Shown here: piece by piece, positions 30,937 to 37,706 of the stretch | Layout of the letters: every line of letters starts with the position of its first letter | How positions within the stretch are numbered: position 1 is the stretch's first letter | NCBI GenBank assembly: GCA_021848085.1 | Contig: JAJZNB010000214.1 | Span: forward strand, 1 to 38,574 | Direction: 5' to 3' | Source: Actinomycetes bacterium | Lineage (GTDB): Bacteria; Actinomycetota; Acidimicrobiia; Acidimicrobiales; UBA8190 | Length of the DNA: 38,574 bases | The notes under the pieces: model-generated | Told to the model about the DNA's origin: nothing | Databases searched by the model: none | Seen by the model: only the letters and a program-made list of their open reading frames with translations | Translations under genes and position numbers: made by a program

Positions 30937-31229
30937 CGGTGCGCTGCCCGTGGTGCGACTTCGACGGTGGGCTGCGGCCGCTGCACGCCCACCTGGCCGA
31001 CCGCCATCCCGACCAGGTGCGCTTCGAGCAGCGCGCCGGCGGCACCCGTCAGGTGTACGCCGTGGCCTGCCCGGTGTGCGACGCCGGCTACGAGCAGACC
31101 ATCAAACCCGGTCACGACGCCGGCTTCGTCGACGAGTACCGCCGCGAGATCCGGCTGGTGGCCTTCGACATGTTGTTGAACCACCTGGTGGGTGAGCACC
31201 AGCCGCCCGCCGGCCCGACAGCCAGCTGA
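30933..31229 (+). CDS. Small duplicated CxxC/HxxxxH zinc-finger-like protein
   Basis: I do not recognise this 98-residue protein as a named family. It has two similar metal-binding halves: CPWC (Cys5, Cys8) with HAHLADRH (His20, His25), and CPVC (Cys46, Cys49) with LNHLVGEH (His84, His89). Each could form a C2H2-type zinc site; a rubredoxin-like iron site is less likely because of the histidines. The GTG start overlaps the etfD stop in a GTGA junction, and lbpA2 follows 11 nt after its stop, so it is embedded in the operon. It could be a small regulator, a chaperone for Fe-S or LbpA partners, or a structural linker. Function is unknown. Confidence 0.72.
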   Translation: MTVRCPWCDFDGGLRPLHAHLADRHPDQVRFEQRAGGTRQVYAVACPVCDAGYEQTIKPGHDAGFVDEYRREIRLVAFDMLLNHLVGEHQPPAGPTAS

Positions 31230-31240
31230 GGAAGGCGCCA

Positions 31241-31681
31241 GTGCCGAACGTCCGAGGATGCGACCTCCGCGAGGACCTCTACTACCTGGTCGACAAGCAC
31301 GTGTGGGCCCGCCTCGACGGCGATCTGGTCGAGGTCGGGTTGAGCGACGTCGCCCAGGGGATGGCCAAGACCATCATCTCGGTGTCGCTCAAGGAGCCGG
31401 GCAAGACGGTCAAGAAGGGCCGCAGCCTGGCCACGGTCGAGAGCGGCAAGTGGGTGGGTCCGGTGCCCTCGCCGGTCAACGGCGAGGTGGTGGAGGTCAA
31501 CGCCGCCTTGGTGGCCCACCCCGCCGCCATCAACGAGGACCCCTACGGGGCGGGCTGGGTGGCCAGGGTCCGCTGCGCCGACTGGGCCGCCGACTCCGCC
31601 GACCTGGTGACCGGCCCCGAGGGGGTGGAGCGCTACCGGGCGTTCCTCGAGGCGGAGGGCATCTCCTGCGAGGAGAGCTGA
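31241..31681 (+). CDS. lbpA2: Lipoate-binding protein LbpA, second copy
   Basis: This 146-residue GcvH-like protein has its lipoyl lysine at Lys70 in ATVESGKWVGPVPSPVNGEVV. The core strands YLVDKHVWARLDGDLVEVGLSDVAQ and EDPYGAGWVARVRC are well kept. The ESGKWVGP motif is closer to lbpA3 (ESSKWVGP) than to lbpA1 (EAEKFVGP), which implies that copies 2 and 3 arose by local duplication. GAGGAAGG lies upstream of GTG 31241. Placement directly after the Etf branch suggests a lipoyl carrier working at the electron-transfer end of the pathway, although this is inference. Confidence 0.9.
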   Translation: MPNVRGCDLREDLYYLVDKHVWARLDGDLVEVGLSDVAQGMAKTIISVSLKEPGKTVKKGRSLATVESGKWVGPVPSPVNGEVVEVNAALVAHPAAINEDPYGAGWVARVRCADWAADSADLVTGPEGVERYRAFLEAEGISCEES

Positions 31682-31684
31682 GCG

Positions 31685-32140
31685 GTGGGCACCGTCACCT
31701 GGGCCGGCTGCGCCTTCCCCGACGACCTGCTCTACGACCTGCAGCACGACGTGTGGGTGCGGCTGGGCGACGGCCAGGCCGAGATCGGCATGACCGACGT
31801 GGCCCAGACCCGCTGCGGGCGGCTGGTCGAGGTCACCTGGAAGGCACCGGGCCGTCTCGTGCGGCGGGGCCGGCCGCTGTGCATCGTCGAGAGCTCCAAG
31901 TGGGTGGGCCCGGTGCTGTCGCCGCTGTCGGGCACGGTGGCGGCCTGCAACGCCGAGGGATTCGCCGCCGACATCGCCATCGCCAACCGCGACCCCTACG
32001 GCGCCGGCTGGCTGGTGCGCCTGGACCTGGCCGGCCCCGCCGAGGAGCTGGCGACGCTGCGCGACGGCGCCGCCGCCTACCAGCACTACCGCCAGGTCAT
32101 CGACGAGCAGCAGATCCGCTGCTTTCGCTGCGCCGAGTGA
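31685..32140 (+). CDS. lbpA3: Lipoate-binding protein LbpA, third copy
   Basis: This 151-residue GcvH-like protein has its lipoyl lysine at Lys72 in CIVESSKWVGPVLSPLSGTV. The N-terminal YDLQHDVWVRLGDGQAEIGMTDVAQ and the later NRDPYGAGWLVRLDLAG are the expected strands. It carries extra cysteines (Cys9, Cys44, Cys66 and two in the C-terminal RCFRCAE) that lbpA2 largely lacks. The terminal CFRC pair could bind metal or form a disulfide. GTG 31685 is 3 nt after the lbpA2 stop. A 172-nt gap follows before dsrE. Confidence 0.9.
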   Translation: MGTVTWAGCAFPDDLLYDLQHDVWVRLGDGQAEIGMTDVAQTRCGRLVEVTWKAPGRLVRRGRPLCIVESSKWVGPVLSPLSGTVAACNAEGFAADIAIANRDPYGAGWLVRLDLAGPAEELATLRDGAAAYQHYRQVIDEQQIRCFRCAE

Positions 32141-32312
32141 CCGGCGCGACCGCCGGGCCACCCGGGGAGAGGAGGAGCGTCACCGACAGCGGCTCGGGCC
32201 CGGCCGCCGTGGCCCGGCCCGAGCGGCGGGCGGCACCCGGCCGGGTGTCGCCGCAACCCATGAGCTGTTGAGCGCAGACCGGCCGGGCCGGCTGCGGTCG
32301 TTGGAGGGGGAC

Positions 32313-32813
32313 ATGACACACGGAGACGGACCCGCACATCACAAGACGATGGCCATGGTGTGCTGGAGCTCGGACCTCGACCGGGTGTGGCCGACGTTGA
32401 TCCTGGCCACCACGGCAGCCGCGTCGGGCCTCGAGGTCAGCATCTTCTTCACCTTCTGGGGGCTGCGGGTCCTGCAGAAGAACGAGACCCGCCTCACCGG
32501 CACCAACCTGATGCAGAAGGCCGAGTCGCTGCTCGACCGGGGCGGCACCGACCACCTGAAGCTGGGCAAGCTGCACTTCGGCGGCGCCGGCACCAAGATG
32601 ATCAAGAAGCTCGCCGACGACTACAAGGTGGCCAGCCCGAGCGACCTGCTGTCGATGGCGCTCGACCTCGGGGTGCACCTGTATCCCTGCCAGATGACGA
32701 TGGACCTCTACGGGCTCAGCAAGGACGACTTCATCGACGGGCTCGAGCCCTCCATGGGCGCCGCCTCCTTCATCGACATTGCCGCCGACGCCGACATCAC
32801 CCTCTTCATCTGA
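32313..32813 (+). CDS. dsrE3A: DsrE3A-like sulfurtransferase (second DsrE-family gene)
   Basis: This 166-residue DsrE/DsrF/DrsH-like protein has MAMVCWSSDLDRVWPTLILATTAAASGLEVSIFFTFWGLRVL followed by the active-site segment LGVHLYPCQMTMDLYGLSKDDFIDG with Cys126. The CQMTMDL context is typical of DsrE3A, the sulfurtransferase that hands sulfur to TusA in sHdr organisms. GGAGGGGG precedes ATG 32313, a strong ribosome site, after a gap of 172 nt that also reads open in frame but lacks conserved sequence. It may have separate expression from the genes upstream. It is clearly different from the TusA-linked DsrE at 16718. Confidence 0.9.
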   Translation: MTHGDGPAHHKTMAMVCWSSDLDRVWPTLILATTAAASGLEVSIFFTFWGLRVLQKNETRLTGTNLMQKAESLLDRGGTDHLKLGKLHFGGAGTKMIKKLADDYKVASPSDLLSMALDLGVHLYPCQMTMDLYGLSKDDFIDGLEPSMGAASFIDIAADADITLFI

Positions 32814-32829
32814 CGCCACGCCGCCTTCC

Positions 32830-32889
32830 GCTGGCGCCACGGCTGGCGCCACTGCTGGCGCCACTGCTGGCGCCACGGCTGGCGCCACG
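32830..32889 (+). repeat. 12-nt tandem repeat, five copies, each with a TGGCGCCA palindrome
   Basis: Five 12-nt units (GCTGGCGCCACG or ...CT) follow the dsrE stop. They are in frame with the Rieske gene and would encode AGAT repeats if translation began upstream. Each unit contains the palindrome TGGCGCCA, so RNA from this stretch could fold into several alternative hairpins. Confidence 0.85.
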
Positions 32890-32928
32890 GCACCGGCGGC
32901 CGGTGCCGGCGCGGTGGAGAGGCCCGCC

Positions 32929-33600
32929 GTGGACACCACCGGCCTGTCCGACGCGCTGGTCTTCGTCGGTGCCGACCCCCACCTTCGGCGCCAGCTGCAG
33001 GCGCTGGCCGCCGAGCGCGGTCTGGCCGTCGTCGAGGCGGCGGGCGACCCCGGCGGGGAGGCGCCGGTGGTGGTCGTCGACCTCGGCCTGGCCGGCGGCC
33101 TCCAGGCGGTGCGGGCCTGGCGGGCCCGCTCCGTCGACACCGTGGTGGCCGCCTACCTGGCCGTGCCCGACCGGGGTCGCTGGGAGGAGGCGGAGCGGGC
33201 CGGAGCCGACCTGGTGGTCAACCGCGGCGCGCTGGTGCGGGCGCTGCGCCGCCTGCTCCACGACCTCGGCCCTGACGCCCGCCGGCGGCGGTTCCCGCTG
33301 CTGGACGCGGCCGAGGTGGCCGGCCGGCTGGGCCTCATCGGGGCCGTCGGCACCACTCCGGTCGGCCCGCTGGCCGTGTACCGCGCCGGGCGCGGGCTGG
33401 TGGCCGTCGAGGACCGCTGCCCGCACGCCGGCGCCTGCCTGTCGCAGGGAGCGCTCCAGGGCGGGGTGCTGACCTGCCCCGGCCACGGCAGCCAGTTCCT
33501 GGTCGCCACCGGCGAGCGGATCCGGGGGCCGGCCGACCAGGGGCTGCGGTGCTACCCGGCGGTGGAGGAGGCCGGCCGGGTCTGGCTGGTGTGGACGTGA
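32929..33600 (+). CDS. Pseudo-receiver/Rieske [2Fe-2S] fusion protein
   Basis: From the start chosen the protein has 223 residues. The first 110 resemble a degenerate response-regulator fold: DALVFVGADPHLRRQLQALAAERGL, VVVVDLGLAGGLQAVRAWRARSV and AGADLVVNRGALVRALRRLLHDL, without the acidic pair or clear switch residues. The C-terminal half is a Rieske domain: EDRCPHAGACLSQGALQGGVLTCPGHGSQF, with ligands Cys164, His166, Cys183 and His186. No membrane segment or Tat signal is visible, so it is a soluble cytoplasmic Rieske protein. GTG 32929 has GGAGAGG upstream; GTG 32914 or TTG 32779 (273 residues, including the AGAT repeats) are alternatives. It is the last gene of the operon and its partner is unknown. 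Confidence 0.8.
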   Translation: MDTTGLSDALVFVGADPHLRRQLQALAAERGLAVVEAAGDPGGEAPVVVVDLGLAGGLQAVRAWRARSVDTVVAAYLAVPDRGRWEEAERAGADLVVNRGALVRALRRLLHDLGPDARRRRFPLLDAAEVAGRLGLIGAVGTTPVGPLAVYRAGRGLVAVEDRCPHAGACLSQGALQGGVLTCPGHGSQFLVATGERIRGPADQGLRCYPAVEEAGRVWLVWT

Positions 33601-33654
33601 CCTGCCCAGCTCCTGCCGGCCGACCCGCACCGGCGGTGGCCCGGACCACGGCGT

Positions 33655-33669
33655 GGGCCCGCCGGGCCC
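33655..33669. terminator. GC-rich hairpin between the operon end and menF
   Basis: GGGCCC-N3-GGGCCC forms a 6-bp stem in the 118-nt gap between the converging Rieske and menF genes. There is no T-tract. It is a candidate bidirectional terminator by position only. Confidence 0.3.
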
Positions 33670-33718
33670 GAAGCCCCGGCGAAGTGACCCGACCGGCGCA
33701 GCCGGTGACCACAGCGCC

Positions 33719-35059
33719 TCAGCCGGGGTCGCCGCCCAGCGCGTCGAGGACGGTGCGCAGCTTGACCGACGTCTCGTGCAGCTCGGCCTCGGGATCGGAG
33801 CCGGCCACGATGCCGGCCCCGCCGAAGACGGTGGCTTCGCCGCCGCGCAGCACCGCCGAGCGGATCCCCACCACGAAGGCGCCGTCGCCGCCTGCTTCCA
33901 CCCAGCCCACCGGCCCGGCGTAGGGACCGCGGTCGAACCGTTCGAGCCGGCCCAGCAGCCGCAAGGCCGCCGCCGTCGGGGTGCCGGCCACCGCCGGGGT
34001 GGGATGCAGGGCCAGCGCCAAGGCCAGGGCGTCGCGGGGGGCGTGGAGCCGGCCCTGGAGCCGGGTGCCGAGGTGGGCCACGCCGTGCAGGGCCAGCACC
34101 GACGGGCCCGGCGGGACCTGCAGGTCCACGCCCGCCGCCAACAGCACCGAGGCGATCTGGTCCACCACCCAGCGGTGCTCGGCGGCGTCCTTGGCCGAAG
34201 CCAGCAGCGCCCGGGTGGCGACGTCGTCGACGGCGGCGTCGCCGACCAAGGCGGTGGTCCCGGCCAGCGGATGTGACACCACCAGCTCGCCGTGCCGCTC
34301 CACCAGCAGCTCGGGGCTGGCTCCGACGAAGGCCGTGGTGACGTCCCCGGCGGCGAAGACGGTGCAGGTCGGCTGCAGCTGCCGCAGCCGCCGGACCACG
34401 GCGGCGACCGGGACCGGATGGGCGAAGCGGGCCTGCACGGCGCGGGCCAGCACCACCTTGGTGACGGTGCCGGCGGCGATGGCGTCGAGCGCCTGCCGCA
34501 CGCTGTCGAGGTACTGGGCCTCGGGTGTCACCGGCTGCAGCGCCGGGCGCCCCGGCCGGCACGGCGCGGTGGGGGAGGAGGCCGGTTCGGCGCCGCCGAT
34601 CTCGGCGGCCAGCTCGTCGGGCCGGGGCAGGGGGCTGTCGGGCCCGGCCACCGCCGTGAGCCAGGCTCCACCGTCGGTCAGGACCAGGGTGCGCCACGGC
34701 ACCGTCAGCTCCGCTTCGGCCGCGCCGGCGAACGGCAGGGCACCGACCGCCAGCGGTGCGCTGACCGGGCAGTCGGCCCCGCCGGCGGACTCCACGCCGT
34801 CCAGCCAGATGGCCGGTGCCGAGCGGCGGCACGAGCCCAGCCCGGCGGGAAGGGTCGCCGCCGCCCCTCGGCCGGCGATGGTCACCGACGGAGTCGACAC
34901 CAGGTGGAACCGGCCGGCGCCGGTGGCCAGATCGCGTGCGGCGCCGGGCCCCGGTGCACCTGGCCCGAAGGCGGTGGCGGTGGCGAAGGTCAGCGGGTCG
35001 GGTGCCGCGTCAGAAGGCAGCCGGATGGTCAGGCTTCGGTAGCCGCCGGAGGCCGTCAC
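33719..35059 (-). CDS. menF: Isochorismate synthase
   Basis: This 446-residue chorismate-utilising enzyme probably converts chorismate to isochorismate, the first step of classical menaquinone synthesis. Motifs are GTVTKVVLARAVQ with the catalytic lysine, GASPELLVERHGELVVSHPLAGT, DQIASVLLAAGVDLQVP, ALHPTPAVAGTPTAAAL, GPYAGPVGWVEAGGDGAFVVGIRSAVL and GGAGIVAGSDPEAELHETSVKL. HPTPAVAG and the GPVGW segment favour isochorismate over anthranilate or aminodeoxychorismate synthase. GTG 35059 overlaps the ubiE stop. It is convergent with the sHdr operon and sits downstream of merR and ubiE on the same strand. Confidence 0.9.
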   Translation of the reverse strand: MTASGGYRSLTIRLPSDAAPDPLTFATATAFGPGAPGPGAARDLATGAGRFHLVSTPSVTIAGRGAAATLPAGLGSCRRSAPAIWLDGVESAGGADCPVSAPLAVGALPFAGAAEAELTVPWRTLVLTDGGAWLTAVAGPDSPLPRPDELAAEIGGAEPASSPTAPCRPGRPALQPVTPEAQYLDSVRQALDAIAAGTVTKVVLARAVQARFAHPVPVAAVVRRLRQLQPTCTVFAAGDVTTAFVGASPELLVERHGELVVSHPLAGTTALVGDAAVDDVATRALLASAKDAAEHRWVVDQIASVLLAAGVDLQVPPGPSVLALHGVAHLGTRLQGRLHAPRDALALALALHPTPAVAGTPTAAALRLLGRLERFDRGPYAGPVGWVEAGGDGAFVVGIRSAVLRGGEATVFGGAGIVAGSDPEAELHETSVKLRTVLDALGGDPG

Positions 35060-35802
35060 CGCCGCCGGTCCTCGGTCGGCGGCAGCCCGGCGCGGGTGGC
35101 GGTCAACAGCTGCACGGCGCCGCCGCCGAGCACCCGGCGGTTCACCGACGAGAAGCCGGCGTGGCGGATGAGCGCCTGCAGCTGCGGGGGCGGCGGCAGG
35201 TAGGCCACCGACCGGGGCAGGTAGCGATAGGCGCCAGGATCCGACAGCAGGCGGCCGATGGCCGGCGCCCCGTGACGGAACCACAAGGCGTGGCCGGCCC
35301 GCAACAGCCGGTTGGTGGGCTCCGACACGTCGAGCAGGGCGATGCGGCCGCCGGGGCGCACCACCCTTCCCAGCTCGCCGAGCACGGCGGGCAGATCGGC
35401 GAAGTTGCGCAGGGCGAAGCCGCAGGTGACGCCGTCGACCGAGGCGTCGGCCAGGGGCAGAGCGGCGCCGTCGGCCTGGGCCAGCGGCGCCGCCTGGCGG
35501 GCCGCAGCCAGCATGCCGGCGGACAGGTCGACCCCGATGGGCCGCAGCTGGCGAGCGGTCAGCAGCCGGCACAGATCGCCGGTGCCGCAGGCCACGTCGA
35601 GCACCCGCGCCCCGGGCGCCAGCCCCAGCCCGCTGACGGTGCGTCGACGCCACACCACGTCGAGGCCGAAGGTCATCAGCCGGTTGACCAGGTCGTAGCG
35701 GGGGGCGATGGTGTCGAACATGGCGCGGACCATGGCCCGCTTCTCGCTGCCGGTGGGCAGATCGGCGGGAGGCCGATCGGCGGGAGGCCGGTCGGCGCTC
35801 AC
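35056..35802 (-). CDS. ubiE/menG: Demethylmenaquinone methyltransferase
   Basis: This 248-residue SAM-dependent methyltransferase catalyses the last step of menaquinone synthesis. KRAMVRAMFDTIAPRYDLVNRLMTFGLDVVWRR is the typical UbiE/MenG N-terminus. ARVLDVACGTGDLCRLL is the SAM motif, VTCGFALRNFADLPAVLGELGRVVRPGGRIALLDVSEP is the second signature, and YRYLPRSVAYLPPPPQL is the third. The first residues are a PPADR repeat from a 15-nt tandem duplication. GTG 35802 overlaps the merR stop, and its own stop overlaps menF, so merR-ubiE-menF form one coupled unit. Confidence 0.92.
   Translation of the reverse strand: MSADRPPADRPPADLPTGSEKRAMVRAMFDTIAPRYDLVNRLMTFGLDVVWRRRTVSGLGLAPGARVLDVACGTGDLCRLLTARQLRPIGVDLSAGMLAAARQAAPLAQADGAALPLADASVDGVTCGFALRNFADLPAVLGELGRVVRPGGRIALLDVSEPTNRLLRAGHALWFRHGAPAIGRLLSDPGAYRYLPRSVAYLPPPPQLQALIRHAGFSSVNRRVLGGGAVQLLTATRAGLPPTEDRRR
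35760..35789 (-). repeat. 15-nt in-frame tandem repeat, two perfect copies
   Basis: Two identical 15-nt units plus a degenerate third encode DRPPA at the N-terminus of the menaquinone methyltransferase, upstream of the conserved fold. Confidence 0.75.
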
Positions 35803-36629
35803 CGGCTCGCCTCGGCCCTGACGGCGGCCCGCTCGTCGCTGGTGCCGATGCGCTCGATGTGGTCGAGGGCGGTCTGCAGCAGCACTCGGGTGAAGTGGTG
35901 TGTCACCAAGGTGGTGGCCGCTGGCAGCAGGCTGTGGAAGGCGGCCACCAGCCGTTCGGTGTCAGCCCCGCCGCCGCTTTGCGTCGTGCCCTGGGCACCG
36001 GGCCCGCCGGCGTCGTCCGCCTCGCCGCCGGCACCGGGCCGGCCAGCCCCGGGCAGGGGGAGGCGGCGCTGAGGCTGACGGACGTGCGTGTCGAACAGCT
36101 CCACGGCCCGGCGGGCCAGGTCCTCGACCGCCCGGTGGTGGCGGCGACCCAGGTCGAGCAGCTCCGACAGGGGGATGCCCCACTGCAGCAGGGCCAGCCC
36201 GGCGGCGGCGGCGGCCACGTCGTCCTCGGTGAAGCCCTCCTCGTCGCCCACCCGCCGGGGCACCAGCAGCCCCTCGCCCACCACGGCCTGCAGCAGCGGT
36301 TCGGGGATGCCGGTGCGCTCGGCCATCTGCTGCAGCGACAGGAGCCGGGCGGGGTGCAGCTCGCCGGTCACCGCTCCCACCAGCTCCTCGTCAGCCGCGT
36401 CGAGCTCGCCGGCCAGCACCCGGGCGACGGCCGCCAAGGTCAGCCCTTTGCCCTGCAGCTCCCGGATCCGGGCGATGCGCTGCAGATGGGCGGGCCCGTA
36501 CCAGGCGAGGCGGCCCTGGCGCCGGGGTGGAGCCAGCAGCCCCTTGGCCTGGTAGTAGCGCACCGTGTCCACGCTGACACCGGCCCGCTCGGCCAGCTCC
36601 TCGACCCGCACCTCACCGGCGTCGCCCAC
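35799..36629 (-). CDS. MerR-family transcription regulator
   Basis: This 276-residue regulator has an N-terminal MerR winged helix: VEELAERAGVSVDTVRYYQAKGLLAPPRRQGRLAWYGPAHLQRIARIRELQGKGLTLAAVARVLAG. The rest is longer than in metal-type MerR proteins. It includes EEGFTEDDVAAAAAGLALLQWGIPLSELLDLGRRHHRAVEDLARRAVELFDTHVRQP, a disordered Gly/Pro segment, and a helical C-terminal FHSLLPAATTLVTHHFTRVLLQTALDHIE. No cysteine cluster for metal or redox sensing is visible. It starts at GTG 36629, 6 nt after a TAGGAT box, and heads a unit with menaquinone genes that it may control. The ligand is unknown. Confidence 0.87.
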   Translation of the reverse strand: MGDAGEVRVEELAERAGVSVDTVRYYQAKGLLAPPRRQGRLAWYGPAHLQRIARIRELQGKGLTLAAVARVLAGELDAADEELVGAVTGELHPARLLSLQQMAERTGIPEPLLQAVVGEGLLVPRRVGDEEGFTEDDVAAAAAGLALLQWGIPLSELLDLGRRHHRAVEDLARRAVELFDTHVRQPQRRLPLPGAGRPGAGGEADDAGGPGAQGTTQSGGGADTERLVAAFHSLLPAATTLVTHHFTRVLLQTALDHIERIGTSDERAAVRAEASR

Positions 36630-36635
36630 CCCACC

Positions 36636-36641
36636 ATCCTA
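36636..36641 (-). promoter_or_regulatory. -10 element (TAGGAT) for leaderless merR-ubiE-menF
   Basis: On the minus strand TAGGAT ends exactly 6 nt before GTG 36629, with no Shine-Dalgarno. It is the same hexamer as at 242-247. Confidence 0.5.
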
Positions 36642-36717
36642 TGAGCAGATGCTCGGATCATTGGAGTCGACGGTCGAACGCCGCCCCGGGTGACGGGGGG
36701 TGACCAGCGCCGGGCGG

Positions 36718-37173
36718 TCAGTGGTAGTAGCGGTAGACCACCTGGGCCACGCACGACGGCTTGTCGGCTCCTTCGGTCTCGAGGGTCAGGTCCAAGGTGA
36801 CCTGGGCTCCTCCGTCGAAGGCCTCCACCGAGCCCACCGAGGCGCCGAGGCGCAGCCTCGAGCCGACCGGCACCGGCCGGGGGAAGCGCACCTTGTTGCA
36901 GCCGTAGTTGACGCCGAAGGTGATGCCCTTGACCGTCAGCACCTCCCGGAGCAGCACCGGGGCCAACGACAGGGTCAGGTAGCCGTGGGCGACGGCGCCG
37001 CCGAAGGGTCCGCTGGCGGCGCGCTCGGGGTCGACGTGGATCCATTGGTGGTCGCCGGTGGCGTCAGCGAACAGGTTGACGCGCTGCTGGTCGATCTCGT
37101 GGTAGTCGGACCAGCCCAGGTGGCTGCCCACCAGCGAGGTGAGCTCCTCGATGCCGTTGACGGTCGTGCTCAT
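36718..37173 (-). CDS. MaoC-like hot-dog dehydratase
   Basis: This 151-residue hot-dog fold protein belongs to the MaoC/(R)-specific enoyl-CoA hydratase family. The catalytic segment is FADATGDHQWIHVDPERAASGPFGGAVAHGYLTLSLAPVL, with the Asp and His of the D-x5-H dyad. VNYGCNKVRFPRPVPVGSRLRLGASV is the second half of the fold. The size and the N-terminal GIEELTSLVGSHLGWSDYHEIDQQRVNLF match actinobacterial NodN-like or MaoC proteins. It likely hydrates an enoyl thioester in lipid metabolism; chain length is not predictable. It has its own promoter and appears single-gene. Confidence 0.88.
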   Translation of the reverse strand: MSTTVNGIEELTSLVGSHLGWSDYHEIDQQRVNLFADATGDHQWIHVDPERAASGPFGGAVAHGYLTLSLAPVLLREVLTVKGITFGVNYGCNKVRFPRPVPVGSRLRLGASVGSVEAFDGGAQVTLDLTLETEGADKPSCVAQVVYRYYH

Positions 37174-37179
37174 GGCCCG

Positions 37180-37185
37180 ACCATA
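37180..37185 (-). promoter_or_regulatory. -10 element (TATGGT) for the MaoC-like gene
   Basis: On the minus strand TATGGT ends 6 nt before ATG 37173, again with leaderless spacing and no Shine-Dalgarno. Confidence 0.5.
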
Positions 37186-37272
37186 GGCGGCCGCGCACCG
37201 TCGTGGCGAGGATCGGCAATGTCGTGACCGGCGGGGCGACGACCGGCGGGACGGTTGACCGGCGGGCGCCGC

Positions 37273-37644
37273 TCAGTGGAACCAGAGCCGCTGGTAGGAG
37301 CGGCTCTGGGGGTGCAGCAGGAGCGCCACCAGGGCGATGGCGAACGCCAGCTGCAAGATGACGCTCAGGTTGAGACCGCCGGCGCCGGCCAGGCCCAGCA
37401 GCGACACGGTCGACAGCACGGCCAGCAGCGCCACCAGCACGGCCAGACCCACTCCGACGCGGTACCCCCAGCGGCGCCCGTTGGCGATGGCGTAGGCGGC
37501 CAGCCCCTGGGCCAGGCCCACCACCCCGATGACGTCGGCCTGCAGCAGCACCAGCAGGGCCAGCACGGCGTTGATGTAGGACAAGATGACGGCGATCTGC
37601 AGCGTCTGGGGCTGCGACGGGTCCGTCCACCGGCCGGTCTCCAT
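37273..37644 (-). CDS. Small four-helix membrane protein of unknown function
   Basis: This 123-residue protein has about four hydrophobic segments: IAVILSYINAVLALLVLLQ, VIGVVGLAQGLAAYAIANG, YRVGVGLAVLVALLAVLSTVSLLGL and LSVILQLAFAIALVALLLH. The C-terminus is PQSRSYQRLWFH. I do not recognise a named family with confidence, though small integral membrane proteins of this shape are common in actinobacteria. ATG 37644 has a CATCAT hexamer 6 nt upstream. The ORF remains open to 38148, but the upstream part is antisense to the VIT gene and is not protein-like. Confidence 0.7.
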   Translation of the reverse strand: METGRWTDPSQPQTLQIAVILSYINAVLALLVLLQADVIGVVGLAQGLAAYAIANGRRWGYRVGVGLAVLVALLAVLSTVSLLGLAGAGGLNLSVILQLAFAIALVALLLHPQSRSYQRLWFH

Positions 37645-37650
37645 CCCGCC

Positions 37651-37656
37651 ATGATG
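37651..37656 (-). promoter_or_regulatory. Possible -10 element (CATCAT) for the small membrane protein
   Basis: On the minus strand CATCAT ends 6 nt before ATG 37644. Only positions 2 and 6 fit the pattern, so the call rests mainly on spacing. Confidence 0.3.
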
Positions 37657-37706
37657 CCAGGCTCGCTGCCGGCTGGGCCGTCGCGGCCGCCGGGAGCACC
37701 CGACAG

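Noticed and set aside
23230-32140. Glycine cleavage system H proteins
   Set aside because: No gcvT, gcvP or lpd in the window. The lipoyl motif with KxVGP and the sHdr/LipS context indicate LbpA.
32141-32312. Gene in the 172-nt gap before the second dsrE
   Set aside because: Frames are open but short and lack conserved features. The stretch probably holds a leader or local promoter, though no clear -10/-35 pair was found.
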